A stretch of 52,899 nucleotides of DNA from Paraburkholderia sp. LEh10 (GTDB lineage Bacteria; Pseudomonadota; Gammaproteobacteria; Burkholderiales; Burkholderiaceae). Shown here piece by piece: positions 9,098 to 17,268 of the stretch (within the stretch, counting starts at the first letter, position 1; every line of letters begins with the position of its first letter). Below the pieces are notes generated by a model. The model searched no databases. It saw only the letters and a list, made by a program, of their open reading frames with translations, and was not told where the DNA came from. A program made the translations under genes and the position numbers. The DNA lies in the NCBI RefSeq assembly GCF_017814945.1, contig NZ_JAGIPX010000055.1:1-52899 (forward strand), read 5' to 3'.

Positions 9098-9484
9098 CTA
9101 TGGCTGCGGAACGAGGAGGTTGGCGTCGCGCGCGAGCAGCCAGCGGCCGTCGATTTCCTTGCGCAGGATCGTCAGCGTGTTGCCGGCGCGGCGCATCGGC
9201 GCCAAGCCGTCTTTCGGCGTGATCGTGACTTCGAGGTGCGAGCGCAGAAAGGCCCAGTCGCCCAGCACCTGAAGTTCGAGAATCTCGCTTTTGCCGTCGA
9301 TGTCCACGTTCTTCTGTTCTTCGGACATCGCCATGAACGCCGTCTTGCCGAACGGCTTCTGGCCCGCCACCATGAAGACGGCGTCGTCCGTCATCAGGCT
9401 CAGCACGGTGTCGGTGTCGCCCGCCTTGCTCGCGGCGAGCCAGGTGTCGATCAGTTGCCGGATCGCGCGTTCGTCGTCGGTCAT
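9098..9484 (-). CDS. SnoaL-like / DUF4440 family protein
   Basis: A 128-residue protein with the NTF2-like cone fold pattern of the SgcJ/EcaC group: DERAIRQLIDTWLAASKAGD, then LSLMTDDAVFMVAGQKPFG, a central ILELQVLGDWAFLRSHLEVTI, and GRWLLARDANLL at the end. Members range from small isomerases to proteins of unknown role. I start it at ATG 9484 (MTDDER) because a GAGGG site lies just upstream; an upstream ATG at 9517 is in frame but adds a non-family leader. It is convergent with the dehydrogenase gene, 9 bases away. Substrate unknown. Confidence 0.75.
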   Translation of the reverse strand: MTDDERAIRQLIDTWLAASKAGDTDTVLSLMTDDAVFMVAGQKPFGKTAFMAMSEEQKNVDIDGKSEILELQVLGDWAFLRSHLEVTITPKDGLAPMRRAGNTLTILRKEIDGRWLLARDANLLVPQP

Positions 9485-9541
9485 GATGCGGCCCTCGATG
9501 GTCGGTAGCTGAACCATCGATTGTAGACGCCGCCTCGCGTT

Positions 9542-10459
9542 TCACCTCGCGGTGACGATCACGCCGACGCTCGCGCTGACCACGAACAGCGTGCCCGCGA
9601 GTTGCAAGGCCGTCATCGGCTGATGCAGCACGACGAAGCCCGCGAGCGCGCCGATCGCCGGTTCGAGGCTCATCAGAATGCCGAACGACGAAGCGGGCAG
9701 GTGGCGCAGCGCGATCATTTCCAGCGCGTAGGGCAGCAGCGGCACGAGCACCGCGAGCCCGGCCGTCGCGGCCAGTTGCATCGGCGCGATATGCAATCCC
9801 TGCTCGATCAGCCCGAAAGGCGTTGCGGCGAATGCCGCCGCGATCAGCGACACCGACAGCCCTTCGAGCCCGTCGAAGAGAGCACCCGTTTTCTTCATCA
9901 GCACGATGTAGCTGCCCCAGCCGCACGCCGCGCCCGCCGCGAGCAGCATGCCGACGGGCTCGCCGACCCAGCCCGCGCGGTTATGCGCGAGCAGCAGCAC
10001 GCCCGCTACCGCGAACAGCGGCCAAACTGACGCACGCCAGCGGCGCACGCCGAACGTCGCGACGGTGAGCGGGCCCAGAAAGTCGATGGCGACGGCAAGC
10101 CCCAGCGGGATGCGTTCGATAGCCGAAAAGAAGCACAACGTCATGCCCGCCATCGCGACGCCGAGCACGCCCGCAGCGAGCCAATGCGCGCGCGAATAGC
10201 TGCGCAGCTTCGGGCGCACGACGAGCGCGAGAATCGCGGCCGCCCACGCGAGCCGCAGCCAGGTCGTGCTGAACGCGCCGAACGCGTCCATCGTCGGCGC
10301 GGACAGGGCCGCGCCGAATTGCACGCAGCACATCGAGGCGACGCCGAGCAGCGCGGCCATGCCGGCACGGTGCCTTCGTACGGCGGACCTGGGCGCGGCG
10401 GGCGAGGGCGTCGGAGCAGCGGCGAACGACGCGCGTTCGGCGAGCGAAGAGTCTTTCAT
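9542..10459 (-). CDS. EamA-family exporter, RhtA-like
   Basis: A 305-residue inner-membrane protein with about ten hydrophobic segments after a 33-residue polar N-terminus, i.e. the DMT/EamA two-repeat fold. The C-terminal repeat carries LRHLPASSFGILMSLEPAIGALAGFVVLHQ, very like the threonine/homoserine exporter RhtA. These carriers export amino acids or related metabolites using the proton gradient. It is divergent from a LysR gene about 115 bases away, the usual arrangement for a regulated exporter. Homoserine/threonine is the best guess for the substrate. Confidence 0.82.
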   Translation of the reverse strand: MKDSSLAERASFAAAPTPSPAAPRSAVRRHRAGMAALLGVASMCCVQFGAALSAPTMDAFGAFSTTWLRLAWAAAILALVVRPKLRSYSRAHWLAAGVLGVAMAGMTLCFFSAIERIPLGLAVAIDFLGPLTVATFGVRRWRASVWPLFAVAGVLLLAHNRAGWVGEPVGMLLAAGAACGWGSYIVLMKKTGALFDGLEGLSVSLIAAAFAATPFGLIEQGLHIAPMQLAATAGLAVLVPLLPYALEMIALRHLPASSFGILMSLEPAIGALAGFVVLHQPMTALQLAGTLFVVSASVGVIVTAR

Positions 10460-10573
10460 GGGGTTGTTCAGGCGGCGCGCAGAAGGCGTCGAGGGCGAAA
10501 AAGCCCATCATATCGATGAACCGGGCGTTAAGATAAGCTGATATTGCTTATGCCGCCATCAAGGATCTTAATA

Positions 10574-11470
10574 GTGCGCGACTTCGACAGCAGTCTTCTG
10601 AGAGCCTTCGTGACGGTCGCGGAAACCGGCGCGGTCAGCGCAGCGGCCACGCGTCTCGCGCGCACCCAGGCGGCCGTCAGCATGCAGTTGCGCCGCCTCG
10701 AGGACGACATCGGGCAGCGTCTGCTGGAGCGCTCGCCGCGCGGCGTGCGATTGACGGAGGCGGGCCATCGGCTGCTGCCGTATGCGCACGCGATTCTCGG
10801 CGCAGGCGAAGACGCGCGCCGTGCACTCGAAGTCGGCGACGTCGCGGGCACCGTGCGGCTGGGCATGCTCGAAGACGTCGCAGTCGGCCGCTTGCCGCGC
10901 GCGCTGCGGCGGTTCTCGACGGCGCATCCGCAGGTCGCGCTGGAGATTGTCGTCGACGCGAGCGCGGCGCTGTCGCAGCGTCTTGCCGACGGCGCGCTCG
11001 ACGTGCTGGTCGGCGATCCCGCGATGGTCGATGCGACGCCGCTCGCCACGTGGACGCAGCCGCTTTTCTGGGTCGGCGCGCGCGGTTATCTGGCCGAGCG
11101 CGATGCACCGTTGCCGCTCGTCGCGTTCGGCGGCACGTGTCTGTGGCAGCAGCAGGTGATGACAGTGCTGCGGCGCGCGGGCATCGCATGGCGCGTGGTG
11201 TGCACGAGCACGAGCTTGCCCGCCGTGCAGTCGGCCGTGGAGGCGGGGCTCGGCGTATCGGTGCTGCTCGAAGGCAATATCCGCCACGACACGATGCGCG
11301 TGCTCGGCGCCGCCGATGGACTGCCCGAGCCGCCCGCCGCCGATCTCGGCCTTTTCGCGCGCGATACGGCGGGCACGCAGGAAGCGGCCGTCAATGCACT
11401 GCAAACTTTTCTATGTGAAGAACTGGATCTCGGCTTCATCGAGCGTTCGTCGCGTGCGCCGCGCCGCTGA
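10574..11470 (+). CDS. LysR-family transcriptional regulator
   Basis: A LysR protein of 298 residues. The N-terminal winged helix-turn-helix reads LLRAFVTVAETGAVSAAATR then TQAAVSMQLRRLE, followed by the effector-binding domain. I choose GTG 10574 because AAGGA lies 8 bases upstream and the protein then begins at the usual LysR position; the frame is open from TTG 10544. It is divergent from the RhtA-like exporter and probably controls it. Intergenic operator half-sites could not be placed. Confidence 0.85.
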   Translation: MRDFDSSLLRAFVTVAETGAVSAAATRLARTQAAVSMQLRRLEDDIGQRLLERSPRGVRLTEAGHRLLPYAHAILGAGEDARRALEVGDVAGTVRLGMLEDVAVGRLPRALRRFSTAHPQVALEIVVDASAALSQRLADGALDVLVGDPAMVDATPLATWTQPLFWVGARGYLAERDAPLPLVAFGGTCLWQQQVMTVLRRAGIAWRVVCTSTSLPAVQSAVEAGLGVSVLLEGNIRHDTMRVLGAADGLPEPPAADLGLFARDTAGTQEAAVNALQTFLCEELDLGFIERSSRAPRR

Positions 11471-11658
11471 CGGATCGCGCCGTCGCATGCCGTTTCGCGA
11501 ACGCGCGTGATAACCTCGCTTCGACTGGTCGCGCAGCAATGCATCCTGGTGCAGCGCGAGCGGGATGATTCATGCGCGCTGCATATAAATGTCCGGTGCG
11601 CGAAGATGTTGCGGGTGCAACGAGCGGCCATCAAACCACACTCATTCACGGAGCTTAC

Positions 11659-12303
11659 TTGCCCACGACTCCCACGTCGCGTCGGCAGCCCAAGCAGGCG
11701 CGTGCCGAATTCGCGCTCGACAGCATCCTCGAAGCGGCCGCGCGCACGCTCGAATCCCACGGCAAGGCGGGCCTCACGACGCAGCGCGTCGCCGATACGG
11801 CGGGCTTCAGCATCGGCGCGATCTACCAGTACTTTCCGAACAAGGAAGGGTTGATCGAGGCGCTCGCGCGGCGCGAACTGGAACGGCTCACGACGATGAT
11901 GCAGGAGGCGCTCGTTCACCCGGCGCCGTTCGGCACCGGGCTCAACGCGCGCCGCATGATCCGCACGACGGCGGCGTTCATTGGCGACCGTCCGCGGCTA
12001 TACGGCATCTTGCGCACCGAATGGAGCGACGCGCCGCCCGACACGCCGATAGGCCAGGGCATGCGGCACTACTTCGACATGATTTCGGCGGCGATGAGCC
12101 GGGAGAACCCCGTGCTCGGCGGCCGCATTGCCGCCGACGAAGCGCGCTTCGTGCTGTTTCGCGCAATCTCGGGCGTGCTGCTCGCGACCGCGCAGGAGCG
12201 TCCGCATTACTTCGGCACCCAGGCGTTCGAAGACGAAATGGTGCGGCTGATACTCGGCTTTTTGGGCTACGACCTCGCGCCCGACATTCCACGGCTCGAT
12301 TGA
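11659..12303 (+). CDS. TetR-family transcriptional regulator
   Basis: A TetR regulator of about 214 residues. The helix-turn-helix is seen as ILEAAARTLESHGKAGLTTQ, then RVADTAGFSIGAIYQYFPNK, and a helical ligand-binding domain follows. I prefer the TTG at 11659, 5 bases after GGAG, since the upstream ATG 11572 would add a 29-residue leader unlike the family. No partner gene is obvious: the LysR gene lies upstream on the same strand and a small protein gene downstream. The regulated target may be itself or a distant gene. Confidence 0.82.
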   Translation: MPTTPTSRRQPKQARAEFALDSILEAAARTLESHGKAGLTTQRVADTAGFSIGAIYQYFPNKEGLIEALARRELERLTTMMQEALVHPAPFGTGLNARRMIRTTAAFIGDRPRLYGILRTEWSDAPPDTPIGQGMRHYFDMISAAMSRENPVLGGRIAADEARFVLFRAISGVLLATAQERPHYFGTQAFEDEMVRLILGFLGYDLAPDIPRLD

Positions 12304-12535
12304 ACCGGCGACAGTTTTACAAGCGCGTGAAAGTTGTGAGGATTCCTCGTATATGCAACGCCGACGCAACGATGGCTTGCCGGGATTTTTCGCGTGATGT
12401 CATATTGTGCGTCCGAGGGCCAGAGCGCGTTGGATGTCTCCGACACGTGACGGCCCGTTTCAGTGCATATCAATTCGACACTGCCGCGACGGCCTGATTC
12501 GCCGATCCGCGCGGACGGTGCGATCGGGGAAAGAT

Positions 12536-12739
12536 ATGAACCATCACCAGCTCGAGTCGGATATCGAGCATCTAGAGCTTGTCCTGGCGCGGATTTCCGA
12601 TGCGGACCCCATTCCGCTTTCCTATTGGCGCAAGCGTGTGGATGACGTCACGGCGGCTGCGCGCATTCCCGCGCAAAAGACGCGGGCGATGAGGCTTAAT
12701 GACGCGTTGAGCGTACTGGAGTCTCGCGCGTCGGGGTAG
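12536..12739 (+). CDS. Small conserved-looking hypothetical protein
   Basis: A 67-residue soluble, charged protein starting MNHHQLESDIEHLELVLARI and containing PLSYWRKRVDDV. ATG 12536 follows a GGGGAAAG purine-rich site at a good distance, and codon use matches neighbours. No domain is recognised and there is no export signal. It stands alone between a TetR gene and the convergent DUF1328 gene. The clear start signal and helical, heptad-like N-terminus make it a likely real gene. Confidence 0.6.
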   Translation: MNHHQLESDIEHLELVLARISDADPIPLSYWRKRVDDVTAAARIPAQKTRAMRLNDALSVLESRASG

Positions 12740-12781
12740 GGCGAGCGGCACGGTGGCCGTGCGCCCTGTCTGAACGATGCC

Positions 12782-12943
12782 TCACCGCCTGATGACGCCC
12801 ATCAACAGCGTCACCAGGAAGATCACGATAAAGATAAAGAAGAGCACCTTCGCTATCTCAGCCGCGCCGGCGGCGATGCCGCCAAAGCCGAATACGGCCG
12901 CGATGATCGCGATCACGAAGAAGATGGCAGCGTATCGAAGCAT
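12782..12943 (-). CDS. DUF1328 (YtjA-like) small membrane protein
   Basis: A 53-residue frame, too short for most gene callers. Translated from ATG 12943 it begins MLRYAAIFFVIAIIAAVFGF and ends LLMGVIRR, with two transmembrane helices joined by a Gly/Ala-rich turn (GGIAAGAAEIAK). This matches the DUF1328/YtjA family. The start is well supported by AAGGAGG about 5 bases upstream. Related genes are often stress-induced, but the biochemical role is unknown. Confidence 0.9.
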   Translation of the reverse strand: MLRYAAIFFVIAIIAAVFGFGGIAAGAAEIAKVLFFIFIVIFLVTLLMGVIRR

Positions 12944-13653
12944 GAGAGCCTCCTTGAATGGTTGCTGGACGGATCGATATGGCGATCGACCCGCATGCTG
13001 GAACAGTATCGGCAGAAACCGCCGTCGCCGTCACGGTGGAGCAACGGGCGTGCCCATCGGGTCGGCGGCGCCCAGGCGTTGTTGCCACGAACAACAATTG
13101 ACGGTCCCATTTTGCGGGATTACCAGACGTTCGTTTTTAGCTCCGGCCCCGCGAATCGAAAGAAAATCGCCGAAAACGTTTGCCGCTGATATTTTAAACA
13201 GCAACGCGGCCGCGCATTCTTGAATTGTTAGATCGCGATTTGACCGCCGCGGATTAATGTTCCGCATATTCTCATTCGTGTCTGCCGTCTGAAACGTTTG
13301 CGGCGATGAAACCCACACGTACGTCGCGCAAGCGCCTTTTCGCCGTGCATCCGCCGATTGCCGGAACGCTGTAAGCAGCCGAAATCATTCGCAAAAATCC
13401 GTGAAATGCGCGCTAGAATGCGCGTCGTTTCAGGCACATTCGTCCTGACGCACGAGCGCGCGGCATCGAAAGGCACGAAGAGGATCGAGCAGGACAGGCA
13501 GCCAGTGCAGTGGCCGATCGCCGTCGGATGGGCGCTTGTACGGGAATGCGCACATTGATTTCGTCGTACAAATCGGCTTGGATATATGGGGGTGCGATGG
13601 TTAATCCGCACGGCGTGGCCCGCGCGGCCAAAGTTTAAATAGAAGACCGGATT
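12944..13653. other. Long intergenic region before the polysaccharide locus
   Basis: About 700 bases with no convincing gene; the long open frames here are antisense runs through wecB. The part from about 13130 to 13290 is clearly more AT-rich than the surroundings. A TAGAAT at 13412-13417 with a weak TTCGCA about 18 bases upstream could be a sigma-70 promoter. The length and AT content upstream of a twelve-gene cluster suggest a regulatory region. No terminator hairpin with a T run was found. Confidence 0.4.
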
Positions 13654-14850
13654 ATGAGAACGAGGATTCTGTCGATTTTCGGCACGCGGCCAGAAGCCAT
13701 CAAAATGGCACCGCTTGTCAAACAGCTGGAGCGCGATCCCGATATCGATTCCGTCGTGTGCGTCACGGGGCAGCATCAGCAGATGCTCGATCAGGTGCTC
13801 GGTCTGTTCGGCATCGAACCGCATCACAATCTCGCGCTGATGACGGGCAACCAGACGCTCAACGAGCTGGCCGCGCGCATCATCGCGGCGCTCGACGACG
13901 TGCTGGCCGCCGTCAAGCCGGACCGCGTGCTGGTCCATGGCGACACGACGACGGCCTCGGCGTCGGCGCTGGCCGCGTTCCATCGGCGCATTCCTGTTGG
14001 CCATGTCGAAGCGGGCCTGCGCACAGGCAATCTGATGCAGCCCTGGCCCGAAGAGATGAACCGCCGCGTCGTCGACGTAATGAGCGACCTGATGTTCGCG
14101 CCCACCGCAAGCTCGAAGGCGAATCTCGCGCGCGAGGCGCTGCATGGCCGGATCGTCGTGACAGGCAACACCGTGATCGACGCGCTGAACCTCACCACGG
14201 CGCGTATCGACGGTGACCTCGCTTTGCGCGCCCAGCTCGACGCGCGCCTGCCGCATCTCGACGACGCGCTGCCCCTGCTGCTCGTCACCGGGCATCGCCG
14301 CGAGAGCTTCGGCGAGGGCTTCGCGAACATCTGCGCGGCGCTCGCCGAACTGGCCGCCACGGATGCCGCGCAGATCGTCTATCCCGTTCACCTGAATCCG
14401 AATGTGCGCGGCCCCGTGAAGCACTCGCTGCGCGATGCGCGCAACGTTCACCTGATCGAGCCGCTCGATTACCTCGGCTTCGTGCGCCTGATGCAACGCG
14501 CATCGATCATCCTCACCGACTCGGGCGGCGTGCAGGAAGAAGCGCCCGCGCTCGGCAAGCCCGTGCTCGTGATGCGCGACGTGACCGAGCGGCCGGAAGC
14601 GGTGGCGGCGGGCACGGTGCGCCTCGTCGGCACGCAGCGCGCGGCGATCGTGCAGGCGGTGACGGCGTTGCTCGCAGACGCGCACGAGCGCAGCGCCTTC
14701 GCGCGCCGCATCAACCCGTATGGCGACGGCCATGCATCGGCGCGTATCGTCGCGGCGCTAACCGGGCGTCCGTTCGATGAATTCGCAAGCGATGACGGCG
14801 CCGAGAATATCGGGGTACAGCATGCTGCGCCCGCGCGAGCCGTGCACTAG
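13654..14850 (+). CDS. wecB: UDP-N-acetylglucosamine 2-epimerase (non-hydrolysing)
   Basis: A 398-residue enzyme that converts UDP-GlcNAc to UDP-ManNAc in the cytoplasm. Family motifs are complete: FGTRPEAIKM at the start, HGDTTT (Asp97), GHVEAGLRTG (Glu119), PEEMNR, GHRRESFGEG (His214) and TDSGGVQEEAP. It is the first gene of the polysaccharide cluster, about 215 bases before the BcsB-like gene. In E. coli the N4-phage receptor needs NfrA, NfrB and NfrC, and NfrC is WecB; finding the three together here supports a ManNAc-containing glycan. The C-terminal 25 residues are variable and not diagnostic. Confidence 0.92.
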   Translation: MRTRILSIFGTRPEAIKMAPLVKQLERDPDIDSVVCVTGQHQQMLDQVLGLFGIEPHHNLALMTGNQTLNELAARIIAALDDVLAAVKPDRVLVHGDTTTASASALAAFHRRIPVGHVEAGLRTGNLMQPWPEEMNRRVVDVMSDLMFAPTASSKANLAREALHGRIVVTGNTVIDALNLTTARIDGDLALRAQLDARLPHLDDALPLLLVTGHRRESFGEGFANICAALAELAATDAAQIVYPVHLNPNVRGPVKHSLRDARNVHLIEPLDYLGFVRLMQRASIILTDSGGVQEEAPALGKPVLVMRDVTERPEAVAAGTVRLVGTQRAAIVQAVTALLADAHERSAFARRINPYGDGHASARIVAALTGRPFDEFASDDGAENIGVQHAAPARAVH

Positions 14851-15066
14851 CGCAGGCGCGGTGAAAGCGGATGCAAGCCTGTTTCAGGCGTCTTCCGCGC
14901 GCCGGGCCGTGCAGCGGGATTCAGCGCACAGCGCGCCGCGCCGATATCACGGATGAGACCGGTCGCGTGATCTCGCAGACCGTGACGGCCCGCCGCCGAC
15001 CGTTCCAGATTAACCATGCCGTGCAACCGGCTTCACCCGTTGCGCGTCGATCGAGAGATAACCCAA

Positions 15067-17268
15067 GTGATTCCCGCCATCTCCATGCCCCGCCTTGCGC
15101 GTTCACGTCCGAATGCATGGGCCGCGCTGCTGTTGCTCGCGACGGCCGCCCATGCGCAACAGCCGGCCGACGTGGCCGGCAGCTTCGCGCATCTCGGCAG
15201 CGGCCGGCTCGCGACGCGCACGGTCGTGCTGACGGAACTGGGGTTGCACGACCCGATCGTGCTGCGCGCGCCGGATAGCCGTCAGGAACTGTATCTCCCG
15301 GTTCCCGCGGGCGTCACGCTGAGCGATGCCGCGCTGCAGATCGACGGCGGCTATCTGCGCGGCAACGGCGGGCGCACGACGATGCTGGTCTCGCTCGACG
15401 GCTCGCCCGTGTTTTCGCGCAGTCCGGCGCAAGAGCAGGGCGACGGCTCGGCGACGCTCGGCGTGGACGGCGCGCCGCGCGCGAACGGATTCGTGCGCGT
15501 GGGCCTCGACTGGTCGTCGGTGGTCAACGACAGCGTGTGCGCCGATCAGACGGCGATCGGCAACGTCTGGCGGATCGCGCCGACCACGCGCTTCACCTAT
15601 CGCTACGATCCCGATTCGATCACCGATTTGCGCGGCGCGTGGAGCGCGTTGCCGCACAAGCCCGTGGTAATGCTCGGCGCACGCACGCTCGGCGCGCCAG
15701 CGTTCGACGCCGGCTGGCGCCTCGAGTCGCTGCTGCAGCGCGATGGCCGCACGCCCGTTACGCGCGCGTGGCCCGTCGCGGGCGACACCGTCGACCTGTC
15801 GGGCATCGACGTGCCCGTGCCGCTGCGCGCCATCCCTGCGTTCGCCGCGCTGGCGGCGGGCGGATCGCACACGCTGGCCAATCCCGCGGAAGCGGGCGCG
15901 CTGGTCGCACTGACGCCGCGCCCGGCATTCGCGCCCGATCTGATCGTCGCCGACGACACGCTGCGCAACACGCTCAACACGGAACTCGACGCATTACGCG
16001 AGCAGGTCGCGAGCGCCGCGCCTCGCGCGGCCGATGCGTTCGACGCGTGGCGCGCCCGCGCGATCGAGCCCATTGCGAAGCCGCTGGCGGCGGGCGAAGT
16101 GCGGCTTGCGCATTTGGGCGGCCAAACGGCGATCGTGGTCGGCGACAAGGACGCCGTCGCGGCGCTCGCGCGCGCGTGGCGTCCCATCGACGTCACGAGC
16201 CGCCTCATCGTGCATCAGATCGACGACGCGCCGAATACGCGCGGCGACGGCATCTCGCTCGCGCTGCTCGGCGGCCAGCCGCGCACGCTCGATGTGCAGG
16301 ACGTCGCCGTCTGGGACGCGAATTTCGACCTTGGCGCGGCCTCGGGCAACGGCAAGCTGCCGAAGTCCGTCGTGCTCGACGTGGCAGCCGTGCCCACGGC
16401 GAACCACGCAGGGCAGACGGCGTCGATCTATTTCAACGACGTGCTGATCGGCTCGCAACTGCTCAACGCCGACGGCAAGCCGCAACGCATTGAGGCGCGC
16501 GTGCCGCATTACACGCTGGCGCCGAACAACCTGCTGCGCGTGGTGTTCCGGCGCCAGCCCGAAGGCGGCTGCCAGTCGCGCGGACAGGACCATCCCGTCG
16601 CGGTGCTGCCGAGCAGCCATCTGACGCTCGCCGACGCCACGCCCGGCGACGACTTCACGGGCATGGTCGCGCGCTTCGCGACGGACGCGAACGTGATCGT
16701 GCCCGCCGCGTATCTGAACGACGCGACCCGCGTGCTGCCGCGCGTCGCGAGCCTCGCGAACGCGAGCGGCATCGCGCCGCAGCGCGCCAGCTTCAGCGTC
16801 GCGCGCGACGGCGAGGCGGTCAGCCCGAAGGGCGTGTTCCTCGCGGCCGACGTGACGCTCGCGGACGAAAAGCGCGTTGCGCGTCTGTCGAAAGACCGCC
16901 TGTCGCTCGTCGATGCGTCGGGCAGGATGCTCGCCGATGTGTCGGGCCTGAATCGCGTCGGCGTCATCGAGGCCGTCGAGTCGGGCAGCGTGCGGGGCAT
17001 CGTGTACCGGACGGTGGGCGACACCGCCGCGATCCTGCCGGCGTCGTTCCAGCTATCGCGCGGCGACATCGCGATCGTCGACGGCAGCGGCACGCTGCGG
17101 CAGTTCGATACGCGCCATCCGGGCGAAGTGATCGACGACGATCTGGGGCGGCCGTGGTATCTGCGCGGCTGGCTGGCCTGGGGCGCCGCCGCCGGTTTCG
17201 TCGGCCTGCTGGTCTCGTTGCTGCTGATCGCGCATATTGCGCGCCGCCGCAGCCAGGACAAGTCGTGA
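15067..17268 (+). CDS. BcsB-like periplasmic polysaccharide-synthesis subunit
   Basis: A protein of about 733 residues with a signal peptide (WAALLLLATAAHAQQ), a long beta-rich periplasmic region and one C-terminal transmembrane helix (WGAAAGFVGLLVSLLLIAHI) ending in Arg-rich cytoplasmic residues. The layout and pieces such as NNLLRVVFRRQPEGGC resemble BcsB, which docks the nascent glycan in the periplasm next to its glycosyltransferase. GTG 15067 has GAGAGA 8 bases upstream; ATG 15085 is an alternative. Its TGA overlaps the GTG of the NfrB-like gene by 4 bases, so the two are translationally coupled. It is not accompanied by a BcsA cellulose synthase with a PilZ domain. Confidence 0.78.
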   Translation: MIPAISMPRLARSRPNAWAALLLLATAAHAQQPADVAGSFAHLGSGRLATRTVVLTELGLHDPIVLRAPDSRQELYLPVPAGVTLSDAALQIDGGYLRGNGGRTTMLVSLDGSPVFSRSPAQEQGDGSATLGVDGAPRANGFVRVGLDWSSVVNDSVCADQTAIGNVWRIAPTTRFTYRYDPDSITDLRGAWSALPHKPVVMLGARTLGAPAFDAGWRLESLLQRDGRTPVTRAWPVAGDTVDLSGIDVPVPLRAIPAFAALAAGGSHTLANPAEAGALVALTPRPAFAPDLIVADDTLRNTLNTELDALREQVASAAPRAADAFDAWRARAIEPIAKPLAAGEVRLAHLGGQTAIVVGDKDAVAALARAWRPIDVTSRLIVHQIDDAPNTRGDGISLALLGGQPRTLDVQDVAVWDANFDLGAASGNGKLPKSVVLDVAAVPTANHAGQTASIYFNDVLIGSQLLNADGKPQRIEARVPHYTLAPNNLLRVVFRRQPEGGCQSRGQDHPVAVLPSSHLTLADATPGDDFTGMVARFATDANVIVPAAYLNDATRVLPRVASLANASGIAPQRASFSVARDGEAVSPKGVFLAADVTLADEKRVARLSKDRLSLVDASGRMLADVSGLNRVGVIEAVESGSVRGIVYRTVGDTAAILPASFQLSRGDIAIVDGSGTLRQFDTRHPGEVIDDDLGRPWYLRGWLAWGAAAGFVGLLVSLLLIAHIARRRSQDKS

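Noticed and set aside
13228..14733. 501-codon open frame on the minus strand across wecB
   Set aside because: It is the antisense shadow of a GC-rich gene: Arg/His-rich with no motifs, while the plus frame has every WecB signature.
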